Of a DNA stretch of 64,000 nucleotides, positions 59,839 to 64,000 are shown piece by piece (within the stretch, counting starts at the first letter, position 1; each line of letters starts with the position of its first letter). The position numbers and the translations under genes were made by a program. The stretch is taken from positions 32,727 through 96,726 of the forward strand of contig LVAT01000016.1 in NCBI GenBank assembly GCA_001604135.1, given 5' to 3'. This stretch comes from Clostridiales bacterium Firm_14. GTDB taxonomy: Bacteria; Bacillota; Clostridia; Saccharofermentanales; Saccharofermentanaceae. Under the pieces are notes generated by a model. That model ran no database searches and had not been told where the DNA came from. It saw only the letters and a list, made by a program, of their open reading frames with translations.

Positions 59839-61539
59839 ATGAAAACCAGAAAAAATAAAGCTGTAGTCGTACTCATGACTGCGGCTTTGTTGCTGACGTC
59901 ACTTTTGCCTACAGGCTGCGTCAGCAGGGAAAACAAAGACATGACGGCTCTTCAGTATAAGATCGAAGAGTTCATAGATAAGTTCTCTTCAGGAGATGCT
60001 GATACTGTAAAAGATCTTGTTGACGGCGAGTTCGACTATTATCTCTCTGATGGAAAATTCAACGATATCCAGCTTAAGATTGCTTCGAAAACAGAAGTAG
60101 AAGAATATGCAAGTTTTGATATAGACCGTAAGGCCGGAAAGGCAAGGATCAGGACAAAACTCTCTTATATTGATACCAAAGTGTTTTGTAGTGATAAGGA
60201 AAATAAGGACCTGTCCAGGGAAGAATTCCTTGAGAAGGTCGATTCCTGCAAGAACAAGTCAAAGACCACTTTTACTTTTAACTTTGTGCTTGACGATGAA
60301 GGCGAATGGAAGATCAAGGATAACACCGCTGAGAATTACCAATATTACTTCAGCGATGCGTACTACCTTTTCCTGTCGATCGTAGACATAAGCACTGACC
60401 AGGCAAAGCAGGAATGTTTGAACGTTTTCGAGGAGTTTTCGAAAGGAGATTTCGACCAACTTTATATTATTTATAACCTCAATGAAATGGGGGCTATGAA
60501 TACCTGGGGCAGGTCCGAGAAGGTCATCAGGGATGCCATGAAAGAATTCGCGAAGTCTTATTTCACGTTCGTCGTGGAACACGGTCTTACGGTTGAAGAG
60601 ACCGATGATCCCCTGCAGTTTAAGATAACGGGTTATGTGCCTTCGAAGGAAGCCCTGCTCAGTTACTATGCGAGCGATGAGTATGCAATAGAGAGCAGCA
60701 TGGCGACCATAAGGGCGGAGCTTACAAAGGACAATGATAAGAGACAGGCAGTCTGGGACGATTATGTTGCCCAGATCTACTACGATATGGCTAAGCAGAT
60801 TCCGAACCTGATGGGTGAGGAATTCAGCGTAGTATTTAAGTTCAAGACAGGCGCTTTACATGCAAACGGAATAAATATTCAAATCCAAGCTGACGGTCCG
60901 CTCTTCAAAATTGATACAAACGATATTTTCGCCTGCCCCAAATACGAATATGCACAGGGCCAGGCAGCGCGAAAGAAAGCCATACAGGCGCTCTTTGACG
61001 CCGGCGAACTTACCAGGGCCCAGTACGACAGGTACATGTCCGAGTTCAGGGATGACGGAAGGGATAATGCCCCTCAGCAGACGACAGTTGTTGATAACAA
61101 TAACGGCAACATTAACTGGCAGGGTACAGATGGATATCCGAACCAGGCCGTAAACGTCAAGGAGGAGACTCCTGACTGGTCTGACGGAAATCTTATCTAC
61201 GGCACATCAGATCCTGATAAGAACGGTATCAGAATGCATTACAGCAAGGAGCCCGGCTGGCTTAATACAGCAGGATACAATATTTCCGGTAACGGCATTA
61301 CAGTTCTTGTCAAATTCGACAGGAAGTTTGCCAAGGGAACAGAACTTGAATTCGACTGGGATATTAACGGAAGCACACAAAAGTATGCCGTTCCTTTCGT
61401 CGTACCTGAAGACGGAATGGACGAGTTCGAATTCTCCATTCCTTCAAAGCTTGTATCAGCAGGAAATACTGCTGAGTTCAGATTATGGGAAAAGGGTCAT
61501 GCGCACGTTATCGCGTATGTAAAACTTACCAAAACATAA
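59839..61539 (+). CDS. Lipoprotein of unknown function
   Basis: The 566-residue product has a signal peptide ending in the lipobox LPTGC, so it is lipid-anchored outside the membrane. It has two related regions that resemble nuclear-transport-factor-2-like or DUF4878-type repeats (MTALQYKIEEFIDKFSSGD and LNVFEEFSKGDFDQL), and a beta-rich Asn/Gln-linked C-terminal domain. No enzyme motif is seen. It follows purA by 31 bases, with AAGGAGG, so it is probably co-transcribed. Confidence 0.75.
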   Translation: MKTRKNKAVVVLMTAALLLTSLLPTGCVSRENKDMTALQYKIEEFIDKFSSGDADTVKDLVDGEFDYYLSDGKFNDIQLKIASKTEVEEYASFDIDRKAGKARIRTKLSYIDTKVFCSDKENKDLSREEFLEKVDSCKNKSKTTFTFNFVLDDEGEWKIKDNTAENYQYYFSDAYYLFLSIVDISTDQAKQECLNVFEEFSKGDFDQLYIIYNLNEMGAMNTWGRSEKVIRDAMKEFAKSYFTFVVEHGLTVEETDDPLQFKITGYVPSKEALLSYYASDEYAIESSMATIRAELTKDNDKRQAVWDDYVAQIYYDMAKQIPNLMGEEFSVVFKFKTGALHANGINIQIQADGPLFKIDTNDIFACPKYEYAQGQAARKKAIQALFDAGELTRAQYDRYMSEFRDDGRDNAPQQTTVVDNNNGNINWQGTDGYPNQAVNVKEETPDWSDGNLIYGTSDPDKNGIRMHYSKEPGWLNTAGYNISGNGITVLVKFDRKFAKGTELEFDWDINGSTQKYAVPFVVPEDGMDEFEFSIPSKLVSAGNTAEFRLWEKGHAHVIAYVKLTKT

Positions 61540-61652
61540 AACTTCAAAAGGCCTATGTTTTTCGCTAATAAGCAAAAGATTTCTTGTTTTCGCGGGGCAT
61601 AAGCAAGAATATAATAAACCAATAAGATTTATATGATTCCGGAGGAATTCCC

Positions 61653-63194
61653 ATGTCCAAGGAAATGATCCTCGTCCTCGACTTCGGAGGGCAGTATAAC
61701 CAGCTCATTGCAAGACGTGTCAGAGAGCAGAATGTCTACAGTGAAGTAAGACCTCACACCACGAGCATTGAAGAGATCAAGGCACTGAATCCCAAGGGAA
61801 TCATCCTCACAGGCGGCCCTTCCACAGTTTACGAAGACGATGCGCCCAAGTGCTCACCTGAGCTCTTTAAGCTCGGCATCCCGGTACTCGGCATCTGCTA
61901 CGGCGCACAGCTCATGAATTATCTTCTTGGCGGCGAAGTTAAGTCAGCACCCGTCAGAGAATACGGCCACACCGACGTTAATATCGATACAGAAGCAAAG
62001 CTCTTCAAGGGCGTTCTTCCCAAGACAGTCTGTTGGATGAGCCACACGGTCTATATTGCAAAACCCGCTCCCGGCTTCAAGATCACTGCACATACTGAGG
62101 TCTGCCCTGTAGCAGCTGCAGAGAATGTCGAAGAGAACCTCTACTGCGTACAGTTCCACCCGGAAGTTGTACATACAGTCGAAGGCACAACGATGCTCGC
62201 AAACTTCGTTAAGGATGTCTGCAAGTGCAAGTGCGACTGGAAGATGGATTCATTCGTTGAGACATCCATTAAGGAGATCCGCGAAAAGGTCGGCTCAGGC
62301 AAAGTCCTCTGCGCCCTTTCAGGCGGCGTAGATTCATCCGTTGCCGCAGTACTCCTCTCAAAGGCAGTAGGCAAGCAGCTCACATGCGTATTCGTCGACC
62401 ACGGCCTCTTAAGAAAGAACGAAGGCGACGAGGTCGAAGCAGTATTCGGACCTGAAGGTCCTTACGATCTCAACTTCATCAGAGTCAATGCCCAGGAACG
62501 CTTCTATTCAAAGCTCGCTGGCGTAACTGATCCTGAAACAAAGCGTAAGATAATCGGCGAGGAATTCATCAGAGTATTCGAAGAAGAAGCAAAGAAAGTT
62601 GGCGCCGTCGACTTCCTCGTACAGGGCACCATCTATCCTGACGTTATCGAATCCGGCCTCGGAAAGAGCGCCGTTATCAAGTCACACCACAACGTAGGCG
62701 GACTTCCCGACTATGTTGATTTCAAGGAGATCATCGAGCCTTTAAGGCTCCTCTTCAAGGACGAAGTAAGAAAGGCCGGTCTTGAGCTTGGCATTCCCGA
62801 AAACCTTGTATTCCGTCAGCCATTCCCCGGCCCGGGTCTTGCTATAAGAATCATCGGTGAAGTTACAGCAGAGAAGGTAAAGCTCGTTCAGGATGCAGAC
62901 GCGATCTTCAGAAGAGAGATGCAGCTCGCAGGGTTCGACAAGTACGCTAACCAGTACTTTGTAGCACTCACAAATATGCGTTCCGTAGGCTGCATGGGCG
63001 ACGAGAGAACATACGATTACGCATGTCTCCTCCGCGCCGTTACCACCACAGACTTCATGACCGCCGAAGCAGCAGAGCTTCCCTGGTCACTCATCAACAA
63101 GGTCACCAACAGGATCGTAAACGAAGTCAAAGGCATCAGCCGCGTCTTCTACGACTGCACGGGCAAACCGCCGTCAACGATAGAACTCGAATAG
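61653..63194 (+). CDS. guaA: GMP synthase (glutamine-hydrolysing)
   Basis: The 513-residue enzyme converts XMP to GMP. It has the class I amidotransferase with Cys in GICYGAQL and the FHPEV His, then the ATP pyrophosphatase [10 protein letters not shown] and a C-terminal dimer domain ending [20 protein letters not shown] precedes the start. A TATAAT -10 lies at 61610-61615. Length and domain order match GuaA. Confidence 0.98.
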   Translation: MSKEMILVLDFGGQYNQLIARRVREQNVYSEVRPHTTSIEEIKALNPKGIILTGGPSTVYEDDAPKCSPELFKLGIPVLGICYGAQLMNYLLGGEVKSAPVREYGHTDVNIDTEAKLFKGVLPKTVCWMSHTVYIAKPAPGFKITAHTEVCPVAAAENVEENLYCVQFHPEVVHTVEGTTMLANFVKDVCKCKCDWKMDSFVETSIKEIREKVGSGKVLCALSGGVDSSVAAVLLSKAVGKQLTCVFVDHGLLRKNEGDEVEAVFGPEGPYDLNFIRVNAQERFYSKLAGVTDPETKRKIIGEEFIRVFEEEAKKVGAVDFLVQGTIYPDVIESGLGKSAVIKSHHNVGGLPDYVDFKEIIEPLRLLFKDEVRKAGLELGIPENLVFRQPFPGPGLAIRIIGEVTAEKVKLVQDADAIFRREMQLAGFDKYANQYFVALTNMRSVGCMGDERTYDYACLLRAVTTTDFMTAEAAELPWSLINKVTNRIVNEVKGISRVFYDCTGKPPSTIELE

Positions 63195-63208
63195 TCTACA
63201 AAGCCTGG

Positions 63209-63240
63209 AAATGCCCTAAAATAGGGCATTTCATTTTTTA
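63209..63240 (+). terminator. Terminator of guaA
   Basis: AAATGCCCTA and TAGGGCATTT (perfect 10-bp stem, 3-nt loop) are followed by CATTTTTT, 14 bases after the stop. Confidence 0.9.
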
Positions 63241-63507
63241 AAGCCAACAAAAAGCCAACCAAAATGACGTATTGGTATTTTGTGATGGGTACATATTTGT
63301 ATTCCATGAATGGGTTTGCAGATCAAATAGTAAATAAGAGTTCTTTACTCGGATGATATAATTTACTTATCTGAGGGAGAAATCCCTTGGTATAGAAAAT
63401 AATCAGCATAATAAATCAAGGAAAGTGTAAAACTTATGCATAAAACGATTGCTTTTCTGATATGTATGTCTGATCCGGCAGCATAAGAATGGCTAAAAAG
63501 AACGGAT
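63241..63507. other. Gene-poor intergenic stretch
   Basis: I see no convincing gene, RNA or repeat here. Short reading frames with stops such as MHKTIAFLICM (from about 63436) look like decayed coding DNA but have no support. Confidence 0.5.
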
Positions 63508-63585
63508 ATGGTTGAGTATAAGCGTTATGACAGATCGTATGAAGACGAAGTAATAAAGGTTCTCACAGAATCTTTTGTTAACTAA
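63508..63585 (+). pseudogene. Possible N-terminal fragment of a GNAT-type acetyltransferase
   Basis: A 25-residue frame (MVEYKRYDRSYEDEVIKVL then TESFVN) resembles the first strand and helix of some GNAT N-acetyltransferases and then hits a stop. No ribosome site or continuation is evident. A truncated remnant is the most likely reading. The call is weak. Confidence 0.3.
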
Positions 63586-63613
63586 GTATTTTTATTTGAA
63601 GAAGATATGAATA

Positions 63614-64000
63614 TCAACAGTCAAGGGAGGCAATCGTCGTCAAAGTAAAGTTCATGCAGAGATCAGCCATTTCAGCTTCGCTCTCTTTCATGCCGTTTTT
63701 AAACCATTCACGCGCTATGACATGAGCGGCTGCTATAGAACCTACGATGTTGTAATGAACTTCCGGTCTGCATGAGCCGAGCTGGCTTTCGATGTAAAAA
63801 GGTATTTTTTCGAATATGGTTATGAAAAGGTCAGCCTTATGAAACAAAGTAATTAAGGCTGTATTTTCTTTGAGTACTGAGAAGAAATCGATAAACCATT
63901 TCTTGGGGTTATTGATATAGCTGGGATCTTGCATCTTTTCAATCAGGTGCGTACCGATGGAGCGTTCTATCTCTAAAACGATATCTTCCTTTGTTTTGTA
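63614..64000 (-). CDS. TetR-family regulator, C-terminal part (cut by window end)
   Basis: The frame stays open to the window edge, with 128 residues visible. It begins in YKTKEDIVLEIERSIGTHL, the segment that normally follows the TetR helix-turn-helix (Y-x-F-x-SKEDI), and continues as a helical ligand-binding domain. The DNA-binding part lies right of the window. An internal Met is not a real start. The ligand is unknown. Confidence 0.8.
   Translation of the reverse strand, partial: YKTKEDIVLEIERSIGTHLIEKMQDPSYINNPKKWFIDFFSVLKENTALITLFHKADLFITIFEKIPFYIESQLGSCRPEVHYNIVGSIAAAHVIAREWFKNGMKESEAEMADLCMNFTLTTIASLDC

Noticed and set aside
61540..61652. Purine riboswitch ahead of guaA
   Set aside because: The leader after the TATAAT is only about 35 nt and lacks any purine aptamer.

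Overview
This 64 kb window is chromosomal DNA from a low-to-medium GC Firmicute, most probably a class Clostridia anaerobe of a gut or rumen lineage. The supporting signs are the remB gene between recF and gyrB, OmpR-type two-component pairs, a sortase, a BspA-like leucine-rich-repeat protein, a DUF6273-type surface protein, Thr-rich lipoproteins and strong GGAGG ribosome binding sites. The genus cannot be fixed from the sequence alone. No rRNA operon, prophage, insertion sequence or CRISPR array was found.

The replication origin lies at the right. dnaA, dnaN, recF, remB, gyrB, parA and parB run leftwards on the minus strand from about 57.5 kb to 48.7 kb. Sortase, purA, a lipoprotein and guaA run rightwards from 57.6 kb. 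This strand switch is the usual leading-strand layout around oriC. Three identical 16-bp parS sites lie between parA and gyrB. The dnaA-dnaN gap holds six copies of a non-standard DnaA-box-like 9-mer, and the DnaA recognition helix has Lys where Asp is normal.

Between 33 and 48.4 kb are mainly housekeeping and surface genes on the minus strand: a methyltransferase, an LRR protein, an S66 peptidase, a DUF6273 protein, tRNA-Arg, mfd, pth, glmU, an LDH/MDH-family dehydrogenase, a type I toxin-antitoxin locus, a thrS lacking the TGS domain, and an F420 gamma-glutamyl ligase homologue. tRNA-Ser follows at 48.5 kb. From 27.4 to 33.0 kb a two-component system, a small secreted protein and a three-gene ABC transporter look like one peptide-sensing or bacteriocin-type module. 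Its likely operator is three tandem 11-bp repeats.

The left third is accessory. It has a second two-component pair with its own 11-bp repeats, a metal ABC transporter, a B12-type radical SAM protein and a Nudix/flavin-type/SPFH-like cluster. It also has a TetR regulator with a rifampicin-phosphotransferase-like enzyme, three tandem secreted protease paralogues of which only one keeps its zinc site, and a TIR-transmembrane-propeller protein.

The most unusual non-coding signal is a set of intergenic palindrome clusters near 0.1, 13.3, 20.4, 24.4 and 30.4 kb. At each locus the short terminal arms are conserved among units while the interior varies, and unit length and period are nearly constant. 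A separate 86-bp palindromic element is present in two inverted copies (3.6 and 20.3 kb).
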